From: Candidatus Delongbacteria bacterium
GTDB lineage: Bacteria > UBA4055
Assembly: GCA_016937995.1 (NCBI GenBank)
Contig: JAFGVM010000016.1
Span: 165,224 to 219,331 of the forward strand
Length of the DNA: 54,108 nucleotides
Direction of reading: 5' to 3'
Notes under the pieces: model-generated
Seen by the model: only the letters and a program-made list of their open reading frames with translations
The model's database searches: none
Told to the model about the DNA's origin: nothing
In this document: piece after piece, positions 17,078 through 23,334 of the stretch
How positions within the stretch are numbered: position 1 is the stretch's first letter
Layout of the letters: the number at the start of each line of letters is the position of its first letter
Made by a program: the position numbers and the translations under genes

Positions 17078-17383
17078 GTGAAAATCCCAAATAAAATAAA
17101 CTGCAAGAAATGCAATACAACATTAGCAACTTCCGGGTATGTAGGTAGAGACATTACAGGTAGATATGTTAGATGTATTACCTGCGATAAAGAATTGAAA
17201 AGAGGATACTTTTCCTTTGGTCTCTTAGGAGGTTACGCAAAAGTTTACACTATTCATATGGCCGATTTCCAGGTAAAGATCGTATGCGAGAAGTGTTTTA
17301 AGAGAATAAACAAATCAGGCATTAAATGCTACAATTGCGAAGTAGGGGTCGATTCCCATTCGACCCCAATTAGCAGAACATGA
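17078..17383 (+). CDS. Small zinc-ribbon-like protein with four CxxC motifs
   Basis: This 101-aa protein starts at GTG with a perfect AGGAGG seven bases upstream. It contains CKKC (about residues 9-12), CITC (about 34-37), CEKC (about 70-73) and CYNC (about 84-87), enough for two zinc ribbons or rubredoxin-like knuckles. Between the pairs is an aromatic, glycine-rich stretch (GYFSFGLLGGYAKVYTIHM). The last 15 codons run through an intergenic-type hairpin (17345-17367), so the C-terminus after CYNCEVG may be repeat-derived rather than functional. I do not recognise a named family. It is the first of a series of small proteins here and could bind metal, nucleic acid or protein. Confidence 0.7.
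   Translation: MKIPNKINCKKCNTTLATSGYVGRDITGRYVRCITCDKELKRGYFSFGLLGGYAKVYTIHMADFQVKIVCEKCFKRINKSGIKCYNCEVGVDSHSTPISRT
17345..17367. repeat. Hairpin repeat (GGGGTCGA arms)
   Basis: GGGGTCGA (17345-17352) and TCGACCCC (17360-17367) form a perfect 8-bp stem around a 7-base loop (TTCCCAT). It overlaps the last codons of the zinc-ribbon gene. It shares its layout, but not its arm sequence, with the hairpins at 17391, 18223 and 33643. Confidence 0.65.
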
Positions 17384-17390
17384 TCTTGAA

Positions 17391-17410
17391 CAAGGGGTTT
17401 CAACCCCTTG
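17391..17410. repeat. Hairpin repeat (CAAGGGG arms, GTTTCAAC centre)
   Basis: CAAGGGGTT / AACCCCTTG is a perfect 20-bp palindrome-like hairpin with centre TTTCAA, between the zinc-ribbon and coiled-coil genes. No T tract follows, so it is not an ordinary terminator. Confidence 0.65.
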
Positions 17411-17443
17411 TATGCAGTTAAATAAACAAAAGGAGATAGAACA

Positions 17444-17779
17444 ATGTGCAAAGAAAATTTGAGCAAAATACTCAGTACACTGAAACCACTAAAAGAAGAA
17501 CTTGAGCATGCTGTCAATAAAGTAACACTTCTTTTTTCAGAATTCGATTCAATTGATTTCGATGCTGAAGAAGAAAAAGAAGAGATCGAAGAAGCAATTG
17601 AGAATATAGAGAATGTTATGGATTCAATTACAAGAGATGAAGGAAAACAAACCATGCTGAAAGAGATCGATGCTTATAAGAAGAAAATAGAAGGATTGGA
17701 TGCTTCGGAACAAATTGTAAAAGAGATCCAGGATTTATTTGAAGAGATCAAATCAAAAGCGGAAGAATTGGATTTTTAA
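17444..17779 (+). CDS. Small acidic coiled-coil protein
   Basis: This 111-aa cytoplasmic protein is preceded by AAAGGAG. Nearly the whole chain is predicted helix with heptad spacing (LSKILSTLKPLKEELEHAV, EEEKEEIEEAIENIENVMDS, SEQIVKEIQDLFEEIKSKAEEL) and it is strongly acidic. There is no signal peptide or membrane helix. It has no recognisable family; it could be a scaffold, a chaperone-like partner or a phasin-like protein. It lies in the hairpin-separated small-gene series in the same direction as its neighbours, 60 bases after the previous ORF. Confidence 0.65.
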   Translation: MCKENLSKILSTLKPLKEELEHAVNKVTLLFSEFDSIDFDAEEEKEEIEEAIENIENVMDSITRDEGKQTMLKEIDAYKKKIEGLDASEQIVKEIQDLFEEIKSKAEELDF

Positions 17780-17791
17780 AAACAGTGCCAG

Positions 17792-17815
17792 TGATTAGTT
17801 GAAGCCAACTAATCA
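17792..17815. repeat. Hairpin repeat (TGATTAGTTG arms)
   Basis: TGATTAGTTG (17792-17801) and CAACTAATCA (17806-17815) form a perfect 10-bp stem with loop AAGC, just after the coiled-coil gene. No T tract follows. Confidence 0.65.
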
Positions 17816-17836
17816 TAAATGTAGGTCACTAACAAT

Positions 17837-17914
17837 CTGTCATTATCGGACTTGATCCGGTAATCCATAGAGAAACATAAAAAATGGATCTCCGTGTCAA
17901 GCACGAAGATGACA
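17837..17914. repeat. Inverted pair of a TGTCAT...ATCCA palindromic element
   Basis: Copy A runs 17837-17870 on the plus strand (CTGTCATTATCGGACTTG, then ATCCGGTAATCCATAG). Copy B runs 17884-17914 on the minus strand (TGTCATCTTCGTGCTTGA, then CACGGAGATCCAT). They sit head to head about 13 bases apart, so the unit has inverted TGTCAT ends like a mosaic REP element or tiny MITE. A third copy lies at 23242-23274. Differences between copies fall at paired positions and remain complementary. Confidence 0.7.
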
Positions 17915-17936
17915 AACAATAATAAGGAGAAGAATA

Positions 17937-18161
17937 ATGGCAAATGAAAAAGAAAAACTGTATTACCAGGCAGTACAAAAATGGGCTGAAAAGTCGGGTG
18001 AACTGGCTAAATGTCAAAGCAAAAACATGAAATGGTTTCTTGCTCCGCCTGTCATACAATGGATTACACCAAGTTATGAAAGTGATATTGAGAGGTTAGA
18101 GAAAGAAGTTGGAAAGCTTGAAAAGGAAATGGATGAATTGGAAGTAGAAGCAGAAATTTAA
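17937..18161 (+). CDS. Small hypothetical protein with C-terminal coiled coil
   Basis: This 74-aa protein has AAGGAG before its ATG. It has an N-terminal helical part (EKEKLYYQAVQKWAEKSGELAKC), a central hydrophobic proline-containing patch (MKWFLAPPVIQWITPSY) that could insert into or lie on a membrane, and a C-terminal leucine-heptad helix (IERLEKEVGKLEKEMDELEVEAEI). No family recognised. The strong ribosome site and lack of overlap with another gene support it as real. It is flanked on both sides by palindromic repeats. Confidence 0.6.
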   Translation: MANEKEKLYYQAVQKWAEKSGELAKCQSKNMKWFLAPPVIQWITPSYESDIERLEKEVGKLEKEMDELEVEAEI

Positions 18162-18172
18162 GGCATTGGCTC

Positions 18173-18201
18173 GTAGGGAACGCAGGAATGCGTTCCTCTA
18201 C
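18173..18201. repeat. Hairpin repeat (GTAGGGAACGCA arms)
   Basis: GTAGGGAACGCA (18173-18184) pairs with TGCGTTCCTCTAC (18189-18201) with one bulged base and a GGAA loop. This belongs to the GTAGGG...CCCTAC class of dispersed hairpins. Confidence 0.6.
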
Positions 18202-18222
18202 CAATAACACACGAAAATCGAA

Positions 18223-18245
18223 GGGGACGATTTCTTATCGTCCCC
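18223..18245. repeat. Hairpin repeat (GGGGACGAT arms)
   Basis: GGGGACGAT / ATCGTCCCC, a perfect 9-bp stem with loop TTCTT, lies 28 bases upstream of the next small gene. It is followed by A residues, not T, on the plus strand. Confidence 0.65.
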
Positions 18246-18273
18246 AAAAACAAAATAATAAAGGAGTAAAACC

Positions 18274-18483
18274 ATGTTAAAAACAATAGCATCAGTTCTC
18301 GCTGGTATAGGAATAGGAGTTGCCCTGGCAGCATGGGCAGAAACGATGGATGATGATGTTTCAATCGATTCGCTGGATCTTGACATTGATGATCAGGATA
18401 CTGATTTGAAGGATGATACAACTGTAACAGAAAAAGAGGACAATGAAGCACTCGATGACCTCGCAACGGAGAATGCTTCGTAA
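18274..18483 (+). CDS. Small membrane protein with acidic tail
   Basis: This 69-aa protein is preceded by AAAGGAG. Residues 3-22 (KTIASVLAGIGIGVALAAWA) are a glycine/alanine-rich hydrophobic segment, either a membrane anchor or an uncleaved signal. The remaining 47 residues are mostly Asp, Glu, Thr and Ser (DDDVSIDSLDLDIDDQD). No family is recognised; the acidic tail could bind cations or a basic partner. A strong terminator closes the gene, so it ends the first part of the small-gene series. Confidence 0.65.
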   Translation: MLKTIASVLAGIGIGVALAAWAETMDDDVSIDSLDLDIDDQDTDLKDDTTVTEKEDNEALDDLATENAS

Positions 18484-18487
18484 TCGT

Positions 18488-18514
18488 AAGGGCTCAACAT
18501 CTTGAGCCCTTTTT
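18488..18514 (+). terminator. Rho-independent terminator
   Basis: The 10-bp stem AAGGGCTCAA / TTGAGCCCTT with loop CATC runs into a T tract, five bases after the 18274-18483 gene. Confidence 0.88.
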
Positions 18515-18586
18515 CAACTCGTAAAGATAATGATATTGAATAGTTCTTTGAGGAAATAAAGAAAACCGATTAAGAGAGGAGGAAAA

Positions 18587-18922
18587 ATGCTAAAATTAAG
18601 AGTATTAACAACTTGTGCTGCTATATTATCGTTACTGATACTAGCCAGTATTAGTATAGCTCTTATTATCCATGCAACAACAGGATATACAGACATAGAT
18701 ATGCTTGAAAAAGAAGCACCCGTATTTTTAACTGAGAGAGGATATAAGATCATTTCTTATGATGGATATCAAGGAAAAATATTTCATGGTGGTTTTGTAT
18801 GGTATCAGGTAAGAGATAAAGATAATTATCTCTATGTATTAGCCGTTGGTGAATGGAATGACCGATTTATGATATATAACCAAAGATGTCTGAACGCATT
18901 ACCATTAAAATCAAACTTATAA
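18587..18922 (+). CDS. Small single-pass membrane protein
   Basis: This 111-aa protein has AGGAGG upstream of the ATG. One hydrophobic helix (CAAILSLLILASISIALII, about residues 11-29) anchors a short extracytoplasmic domain of about 75 residues rich in aromatic residues (ISYDGYQGKIFHGGFVWYQVRDKDNYLYVLAVGEWNDRF). That domain looks like a small beta-sheet fold. No named family. It ends 14 bases before the DnaB-like gene, so the two are probably translated from one mRNA. Confidence 0.65.
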   Translation: MLKLRVLTTCAAILSLLILASISIALIIHATTGYTDIDMLEKEAPVFLTERGYKIISYDGYQGKIFHGGFVWYQVRDKDNYLYVLAVGEWNDRFMIYNQRCLNALPLKSNL

Positions 18923-18936
18923 AAAAAAGGAGTATT

Positions 18937-19629
18937 ATGAAATATAAATGTGGATTAGAAATTTTGGATAAAAATATAAATGGTTTTACAACCAGTGAAA
19001 TGATCGTCTTCGGAGCTAGACCAGGACATGGTAATATATTCCTTCTACTTTCAGTAGTCAGAGGTATTTACAATAATGCTGAAAATAAACCTAAGATCAT
19101 GGTTCTGACAAATAGACAACAGGATAAATTCCCTGCAAACAAAGGAGATAAGAAGATTTTTAATATCGTTTACGATCAGTCACAGGATCTAAAAAGTTTC
19201 TTTGAGCAACTTTACAAGGTGATTGAATTATCGAAACCGGAGATAATTGTTTTTGATATTAATTCTTTATACTTTAACAGGAGCAAAGATTTTTACAGAA
19301 AATTGAAAAAGATCACTCTCGAAAACGATACTATGATTATAATTAATTCGTTATTGAAAAGAAAAGCAGATCAGAGAGTATATAGGCAACTTCAAGTGTC
19401 TGATCTTGAAGCTTCAAATGTGGTAGATGAAATAGCTGATAAAGTTGTTTTAATGTTCAGACCTGAGGTTTATGGGATCATGGATTGTAATGGTAGAAAG
19501 CAAAAAGGATTAGCTGACCTTGTCATATTCATGAACGATAACATCTATACTAATATTTTCCTTAATTTTGACGAAAATAAGAAAATATTCGATGAGAACT
19601 TGAAGAATCGGGGATATTATTATTTGTAA
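18937..19629 (+). CDS. DnaB C-domain-like (RecA-fold) protein with degenerate Walker A
   Basis: This 230-aa protein starts at ATG 18937 (AAGGAG seven bases upstream); an in-frame start at 18886 lacks a ribosome site and overlaps the previous gene. The order of motifs follows the helicase domain of DnaB: GLEILDKNINGF (tGfxxLDxxxxGl), FGARPGHGNIF where xARPgmGKT is expected, KPEIIVFDINSLY (Walker B), and SDLEASNVVDEIADKVVLMFRPEVYG, which closely mirrors SDLRESGxIEQDADxVxxLxRxExY. The Walker A Lys and Thr are replaced by Asn33 and Ile34. There is no N-terminal primase-interaction domain. It is therefore probably a non-hydrolysing relative, possibly a regulator or decoy of a replicative helicase (inference). 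Other RecA-fold families such as KaiC-like are less likely. Confidence 0.65.
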   Translation: MKYKCGLEILDKNINGFTTSEMIVFGARPGHGNIFLLLSVVRGIYNNAENKPKIMVLTNRQQDKFPANKGDKKIFNIVYDQSQDLKSFFEQLYKVIELSKPEIIVFDINSLYFNRSKDFYRKLKKITLENDTMIIINSLLKRKADQRVYRQLQVSDLEASNVVDEIADKVVLMFRPEVYGIMDCNGRKQKGLADLVIFMNDNIYTNIFLNFDENKKIFDENLKNRGYYYL

Positions 19630-19653
19630 AGGCAGGTTCTACTGCCTTTTTTT
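19628..19653 (+). terminator. Rho-independent terminator
   Basis: The stem AAAGGCAG / CTGCCTTT with loop GTTCTA and a run of T starts at the stop codon of the DnaB-like gene. Its T tract touches the stop of the convergent toxin gene. Confidence 0.88.
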
Positions 19654-20521
19654 ATCCCTTCAACCGATCTTCCGTAATCGACACAAAAAAATCCTTCGAC
19701 CACAATTTCAACTCGGTTGAATCTGCTATGAAAGGAAATATGTCATTCTTTGCACTTTTATAATCTATTTCATTAAATTTCTTAAACAATAACTCTTTTA
19801 TATCAACTAAAGTCAAAATATTATCATGATCCAAATGCCCGGATTGCTTCATTCTCTGAGTTAAATGATCTAAATTCAGTTGAGCACCCTGAGATAAGTA
19901 CCAGACATAATCATATAGATCTCTACCTTTTGTTCTATTACTACCCCATCCCCTGCATAACAAAGCATGTACTTTTCCTGCAAATAACGATGGCAACGAA
20001 AATAATCTTACATGATATGGGATCGGTATAAGCTGATACTTTATTTCGTAATCTGCTCCATCAGGTGGATCTGTATCGATCTCCAGCTTAATTTTTATCA
20101 GCTCATTGTTATGTAATTTAGAAATCCCCGGTATTTTTGAAGAAATATCCAATATATGGATTTTCGTTCCACCTTTTATAAATGCTGATTCTATATTAGA
20201 AGAAATACTCTTAACCTTTTTTTCTACTTCCATATCGAAACCATAAGCACCCAATTCATCCTTAATAAATTTACAATATGGCTCTATCTCAAAATTTGGA
20301 TCTTTTTTGATCAGCGAAAAATCCAAGTCTTCAGAAAAACGATTTAATCCGTAAAAGATCCTAAGGGCAGAACCACCATAAAATGCTGCAATATTAAAAA
20401 AGTCAGCTCTGTATAATCCCAGTAGAGCTATTTCTTGAATAATTTCTTTTAAGGCATTTTTATAATCATCTGTAGTTACACAGCTATATTTTTTCAACAT
20501 TGATTCAACCGCACTATGCAT
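19652..20521 (-). CDS. abiEii: AbiEii-type nucleotidyltransferase toxin
   Basis: This 289-aa protein belongs to the AbiEii/MenT nucleotidyltransferase toxin family (type IV toxin-antitoxin, some active in phage abortive infection). The nucleotidyltransferase signature is intact: FYGGSALRIFYGLNRFSEDLDFSLI contains GS and the D-x-D pair (EDLDFS). Later, FAGKVHALLCRGWGSNRTKGRDLYDYVWYLS matches the conserved K...R...KgRDxyD motif. The ATG is preceded by AAGGAG and lies ten bases after the stop of the antitoxin gene, the standard antitoxin-toxin order. The active site looks complete. Confidence 0.92.
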   Translation of the reverse strand: MHSAVESMLKKYSCVTTDDYKNALKEIIQEIALLGLYRADFFNIAAFYGGSALRIFYGLNRFSEDLDFSLIKKDPNFEIEPYCKFIKDELGAYGFDMEVEKKVKSISSNIESAFIKGGTKIHILDISSKIPGISKLHNNELIKIKLEIDTDPPDGADYEIKYQLIPIPYHVRLFSLPSLFAGKVHALLCRGWGSNRTKGRDLYDYVWYLSQGAQLNLDHLTQRMKQSGHLDHDNILTLVDIKELLFKKFNEIDYKSAKNDIFPFIADSTELKLWSKDFFVSITEDRLKG

Positions 20522-20531
20522 TTTACTCCTT

Positions 20532-21107
20532 TTATGTCAAAAACTTTAAGAATCTATCCAACAGCTTTTTTCTGTACAATGGAACCAATAACTTTAATTC
20601 CTTTTTGTCTAATGAAAAGACCTGTTCTCTATCAAACCTTAGATCATCAAATAACAACTTCTCAATATCATAGTCAGCTTTTAATTTTTTGATCTTATAC
20701 AACGTATCGCAAACAGCTTTTTCTTTTGTTGCTATTAAAAATGGTTCGTTTTCTTCTTCAATGAGTACTACACTTTGATAATAAACCAAAGGATTTATGT
20801 ATCGATACAGGAATTTCCCTACCGGTGTTTCAAAAAGTTTGTCTTTATTTTTGTTAAACACTGCGGAGGTAACAACTTGAACTTTTTCAGGAATAATACC
20901 ATGCCACGAAAGTGCGTATTCAAATGAAATGTATGAAGGACCGTAGATTATATTTGCAAGAGTATTTCTATTGTAATCATTATCTTTGATATAAAGTCCG
21001 CGCTTAATCTTAATTACTTCACCTGACTTAATCATAGTTGTTAATTTTGATTTTGGTGAAGCATATTCAGCCAGGCTTTCCATTAAATATAAAGTATCAA
21101 AATACAC
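20532..21107 (-). CDS. abiEi: AbiEi-type antitoxin / transcriptional regulator
   Basis: The gene encodes a 191-aa AbiEi-like protein: an N-terminal winged-helix part (SKLTTMIKSGEVIKIKRGLYIK) and the antitoxin core (YGPSYISFEYALSWHGIIPEKVQVVTSA, then ATKEKAVCDTLYKI). AbiEi proteins repress their own promoter. The start was chosen at GTG 21107, because GGGAG lies six bases upstream and a promoter at 21137-21165 would start transcription near 21130. The longer frame from TTG 21131 would be almost leaderless and has no Shine-Dalgarno. Met at 21083 is a third option without a ribosome site. Confidence 0.88.
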   Translation of the reverse strand: MYFDTLYLMESLAEYASPKSKLTTMIKSGEVIKIKRGLYIKDNDYNRNTLANIIYGPSYISFEYALSWHGIIPEKVQVVTSAVFNKNKDKLFETPVGKFLYRYINPLVYYQSVVLIEEENEPFLIATKEKAVCDTLYKIKKLKADYDIEKLLFDDLRFDREQVFSLDKKELKLLVPLYRKKLLDRFLKFLT

Positions 21108-21136
21108 AGACTTCTCCCTTTTCTCCGGCAAGTATG

Positions 21137-21165
21137 AATATATCGTATTTTTCAGAGAAAGTCAA
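21137..21165 (-). promoter_or_regulatory. Sigma70-type promoter of the abiE operon
   Basis: On the minus strand TTGACT (21165-21160) and TATATT (21142-21137) are 17 bases apart. Start of transcription near 21130 gives a leader of about 23 bases before GTG 21107. Confidence 0.75.
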
Positions 21166-21183
21166 GAATTGAATTACAACAAA

Positions 21184-22200
21184 TTAAAATGCTTTCGCAC
21201 CTGTGATTATGATCGATAAATTTCCCTCTAATGAAGAAGCTGCTTCTACTCTTATACCTATATCTTTAATTTTGTAGATAAACCCTCCCCCATATCCGAG
21301 TTTGATATTCTTCATTGAAAGATCTTCAATTTTATTAAATACATCTCCAACAGATAAAAAAGAAGTAAGCGAAACTGCTTTGTAGATCAGAATATCGTAC
21401 TGCGACTGAAAAGCCATCATATTTCTGTCAACAAAACGTCTTTCCGGATATCCTCTCAGAATAGAACTCCCTCCCAAGGATGAGAGCTGATGATAATGGG
21501 GTTCTCCCCCGACGATTCTTGTGATCAATTGCAGGTTTATAGCTGATTGATTGATCGATCTATAGTAAGCTAATTGACTTTCAAATATTTTAAGCGACTC
21601 AGATTTCCCCAGAGATTCAGGAAAATATATAAAAGAATTTTCAAATAAAATTCCATCTCTGTAAAAATCATCAGTAATTGTATCATATCTTATCTTTAAT
21701 CCGATACCTGTAGAATAAATATCTCTTTGATCCAACTCTGGAATATCCTCTGAACTGTAACCGGGACTGTAATAAAAAATATTTACAGAAAAAAAACTTT
21801 TCCAGTTCTCATAAAATTCTAAACCAACGTCAAAGTGATCTTCAAGAAAGAAATAACCGTATTTAAACTCATTCCCCAATTCAGAACCGTTACCAACACC
21901 GTAATACTCCAGATAGTAATCCTCAAACCAGAACTTGTTCTCTAAAAATACTGATCCCAGCTTTTTTTCTGTGATAACGAAAAATATTTTCTGGTCTTTG
22001 AATGTATAGATAAGATTACTGAATATCTTGTCTTCGTCATTGCAGTTGTAATTGAAGAATGTTCCTAACGCAACACTTGTATCTGTTGTGTAGAAACCGA
22101 AAGGAAAAATTATATAATCTCCTTCAGTTTTGGTTGAATCTGATTGGGAATAAGAAGATCCCGCAATAAGAAGCAATAATAATAAAGATACTTTTCTCAT
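21184..22200 (-). CDS. Omp85/BamA-like outer-membrane beta-barrel protein without POTRA domains
   Basis: This 338-aa protein begins with a signal peptide (MRKVSLLLLLLIAGSSYSQS); the ATG at 22200 is preferred over an upstream in-frame start at 22275, which would put a second hydrophobic stretch in front of the signal. The rest alternates short strands and turns. LGGSSILRGYPERRFVDRNM near residue 250 is the LRGY-type motif of the Omp85 superfamily barrel, followed by the typical QYDILIYK and SVGDVF strands and a C-terminal GYGGGFIYKIKDIGIRVEAA. There is no room for POTRA domains, so it resembles the short barrel-only members of the surface-antigen (D15) family. Its substrate is unknown. Confidence 0.8.
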   Translation of the reverse strand: MRKVSLLLLLLIAGSSYSQSDSTKTEGDYIIFPFGFYTTDTSVALGTFFNYNCNDEDKIFSNLIYTFKDQKIFFVITEKKLGSVFLENKFWFEDYYLEYYGVGNGSELGNEFKYGYFFLEDHFDVGLEFYENWKSFFSVNIFYYSPGYSSEDIPELDQRDIYSTGIGLKIRYDTITDDFYRDGILFENSFIYFPESLGKSESLKIFESQLAYYRSINQSAINLQLITRIVGGEPHYHQLSSLGGSSILRGYPERRFVDRNMMAFQSQYDILIYKAVSLTSFLSVGDVFNKIEDLSMKNIKLGYGGGFIYKIKDIGIRVEAASSLEGNLSIIITGAKAF

Positions 22201-22299
22201 AATAGATGATCGGTTTGTTAGGACTTCAATATAAATGATGAAGCTTAGTATTACAATGAATAATTTACAGGACACTGTTCTTCAAAAACTTTTTATTTC

Positions 22300-22328
22300 T
22301 TGCCTACAATAACTTATAGATATATATT
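22300..22328 (+). promoter_or_regulatory. Sigma70-type promoter of the histidine-kinase gene
   Basis: TTGCCT (22300-22305), 17 bases, TATATT (22323-22328); the coding start follows 45 bases later. Divergent from the Omp85-like gene. Confidence 0.6.
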
Positions 22329-22372
22329 AATCTTAATTTTATGTTAGTTACAAAAAACGCAATGGGTTCTGT

Positions 22373-23179
22373 ATGGAAAAAAAGATCATAGAGAAATTGA
22401 AAGACATTTATTACTACATGCAATATGGTAAACTGATGCCGGGATTTATTCATAACATCAATGGAAAGATCACTGCAGTTGACTCAAAACTTCAGATAAC
22501 TTCTATGAAAACTCAGATGAAGCTTAAGAAACTTATTGCAAAAAAAGAAGAAATTGATCCGGAAGTATTTGAAACAACAAAAGCTGAATATGAAAACTTA
22601 CTCGAAACCATAGAACAATTGAAAAACCCAATGACCGAATTAACGGGACTTATGAAGACTATAAATGAAAAAGTGTTCAATGAAAGTAGTCCCGGAATTC
22701 AAATGATCGACATAAACGGCACCATAAAAAGCTTTGATGAATTTTTTAAATTCTATAAGAGATATAAACACGATACCGAAGTTATAATGGATCTGGAGGG
22801 TAATCCTTTTGTTAAAATGGAATACCGGGATGTTTATTTGATACTTTATACAATAGTGAGAAACGCTGTGGATTCTACTTATCTAGGCAGTTCAGAATCA
22901 AAGCAGATACGTTTTACAACAAATAATCACAGTAATCATGTTGATCTAAAAATTTTCTGTAACGGAAGAAAGATCACTGACGAAAATAAATTATTCGACC
23001 CGCTCTATACCACAAAGGTCGATTACTCAGATACTAACCAAAATGATGATGATCCGAAAGGTGCCGGTCTTGATCTGTATTTCCTCAAAATGATCCTGGA
23101 AAAATATGAAGGCTATGATTACAGCTTGAAAAATGTAGAAGGTGGAACTGAGTTTAGAATAAAGTTGTTGAAAAAATAG
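22373..23179 (+). CDS. Stand-alone histidine kinase-like protein (no sensor domain)
   Basis: This 268-aa soluble protein looks like the catalytic half of a sensor kinase. GKLMPGFIHNINGKITAV holds a candidate phospho-acceptor His27 in an H-x-x-N context, followed by a long helical pair (residues 30-100). The HATPase part has an N box (LYTIVRNAVDSTYLG), an F-box-like LFDPLYTTKVD, a G2-like GAGLDLYFLKMILEKYEG and a final GGTEFRIKLLKK. The usual G1 motif (DxGxG) is not obvious: FCNGRKITDENKL occupies its place. There are no membrane helices and no response regulator adjacent. Input might come through a partner protein. No Shine-Dalgarno is visible. Confidence 0.75.
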   Translation: MEKKIIEKLKDIYYYMQYGKLMPGFIHNINGKITAVDSKLQITSMKTQMKLKKLIAKKEEIDPEVFETTKAEYENLLETIEQLKNPMTELTGLMKTINEKVFNESSPGIQMIDINGTIKSFDEFFKFYKRYKHDTEVIMDLEGNPFVKMEYRDVYLILYTIVRNAVDSTYLGSSESKQIRFTTNNHSNHVDLKIFCNGRKITDENKLFDPLYTTKVDYSDTNQNDDDPKGAGLDLYFLKMILEKYEGYDYSLKNVEGGTEFRIKLLKK

Positions 23180-23215
23180 GTGATAATTATCCTAACAGGA
23201 TATAATTCCCATAAC

Positions 23216-23233
23216 CACAGGTTTCTACCTGTG
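23216..23233. repeat. Hairpin repeat (CACAGGT arms)
   Basis: CACAGGT / ACCTGTG with loop TTCT. Its flank (AGGATATAA...ATAACCAC) matches the element at 27450-27469, so the two are diverged copies of one repeat. Confidence 0.6.
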
Positions 23234-23241
23234 AGATAACA

Positions 23242-23274
23242 CCTGGATACCCGGATCAAGTCCGAGTATGACAG
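23242..23274. repeat. Third copy of the TGTCAT...ATCCA palindromic element
   Basis: Read on the minus strand it is CTGTCATACTCGGACTTG, then ATCCGGGTATCCAGG. It matches copy A at 17837-17870 except for TA/TA changed to AC/GT in the stem, which preserves pairing, and for its 3' flank. Confidence 0.7.
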
Positions 23275-23334
23275 ACAGTAAAAATAGGACAAACAGCAGT
23301 GCTGTTCTACTTGTATTCGAGAAACAAGAAAAGA

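Noticed and set aside
17329-17655. 108-codon minus-strand frame across the zinc-ribbon/coiled-coil boundary
   Set aside because: Serine-rich shadow of the acidic coiled-coil gene; the plus-strand gene has an AAAGGAG site.
17345-18245. CRISPR array made of the short repeats in the small-gene region
   Set aside because: The hairpins differ in sequence and spacing and are separated by genes; there are no regular repeat-spacer units or cas genes.
18158-18466. 102-codon minus-strand frame over the 18274 gene
   Set aside because: Contains a translated hairpin repeat and antisense sequence to a gene with a good ribosome site and terminator.
18886-18939. Upstream start at 18886 for the DnaB-like gene
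   Set aside because: It overlaps the preceding gene, lacks a ribosome site and adds a basic segment not seen in the DnaB family; ATG 18937 has AAGGAG.
23299-23334. GTG start at 23299 for the AsmA-like gene
   Set aside because: It lies immediately after repeat DNA without a ribosome site; ATG 23335 gives a standard basic N-terminus before the membrane helix.
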